Shown here piece after piece: positions 20,671 to 20,674 of a DNA stretch of 20,674 bases (the first letter of the stretch is position 1; each line of letters begins with the position of its first letter). The stretch comes from a virus: the IMG/VR virus record IMGVR_UViG_3300030110_002634, positions 914 to 21,587 of that record; one strand, given 5' to 3'. The notes beneath the pieces are model-generated. The model saw only the letters and a list, made by a program, of their open reading frames with translations. It had not been told where the DNA came from and did no database searches. A program made the position numbers and the translations under genes.

Positions 20671-20674
20671 ATTA

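Overview
The window is a stretch of the structural and packaging region of an AT-rich T4-like (contractile-tailed, Straboviridae-related or 'far-T4') phage genome. All convincing genes lie on the minus strand, so transcription runs from the right end to the left end. Direct landmarks are a T4 gp17-type large terminase, a gp20-type portal, a gp21-type prohead protease, a gp18 tail sheath, a gp19 tail tube and a gp26-type (T4_baseplate family) protein. No rRNA, tRNA, CRISPR, integrase or transposase was seen. The host cannot be fixed from the sequence. The low GC, the phage-borne bS21 ribosomal protein gene and the general gene style fit a marine or freshwater phage. A Flavobacteria-looking signal peptide (ending FCYAQQ, gene at 15648-16031) is a weak hint of a Bacteroidota host; a pelagiphage-type host is also possible.

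Layout in transcription order (right to left). (1) 20670-16365: a very large multidomain enzyme (NMNAT-like nucleotidyltransferase, ParB-like segment, ATP-grade RNA/DNA-ligase-like domain), a small four-cysteine zinc protein, and a membrane-anchored coiled-coil protein. (2) 16351-12225: a small Ser/Gly-rich protein, a signal-peptide/coiled-coil/membrane protein, terminase and portal. (3) 12142-9833: two unknown proteins where T4 has its prohead-core genes 67 and 68, then the prohead protease. (4) 9833-6147: a tightly overlapped run of small proteins with no recognisable scaffold or major capsid gene; several begin with a T4 capsid-targeting-like peptide or carry repeated (I/V/L)-x-E sites of the type cut by gp21. 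(5) 6054-4521: small virion-like proteins and a ribosomal protein bS21 gene. (6) 4429-142: sheath, terminator, tube, a tiny membrane protein, and the gp26-like gene whose end contains what looks like a +1 programmed frameshift into a second conserved-looking frame. The next gene starts at 86 and leaves the window.

The genes appear to act together in building the head, packaging DNA, and building the tail. The two most interesting signals are the putative +1 frameshift (an SD-like AGGG, a three-base spacer, then slippery TTT before TGG, resembling the RF2 arrangement) in the tail-chaperone position between tube and the unseen tape measure, and a family of probable capsid-delivered, protease-processed proteins, including a 371-residue modular polyprotein with three near-identical ES(I/V)NE linkers. 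Every larger intergenic gap except one carries the coding-strand octamer ATATTTAT or a one-base variant, a candidate late-promoter element that is not the T4 TATAAATA sequence in the gene direction.
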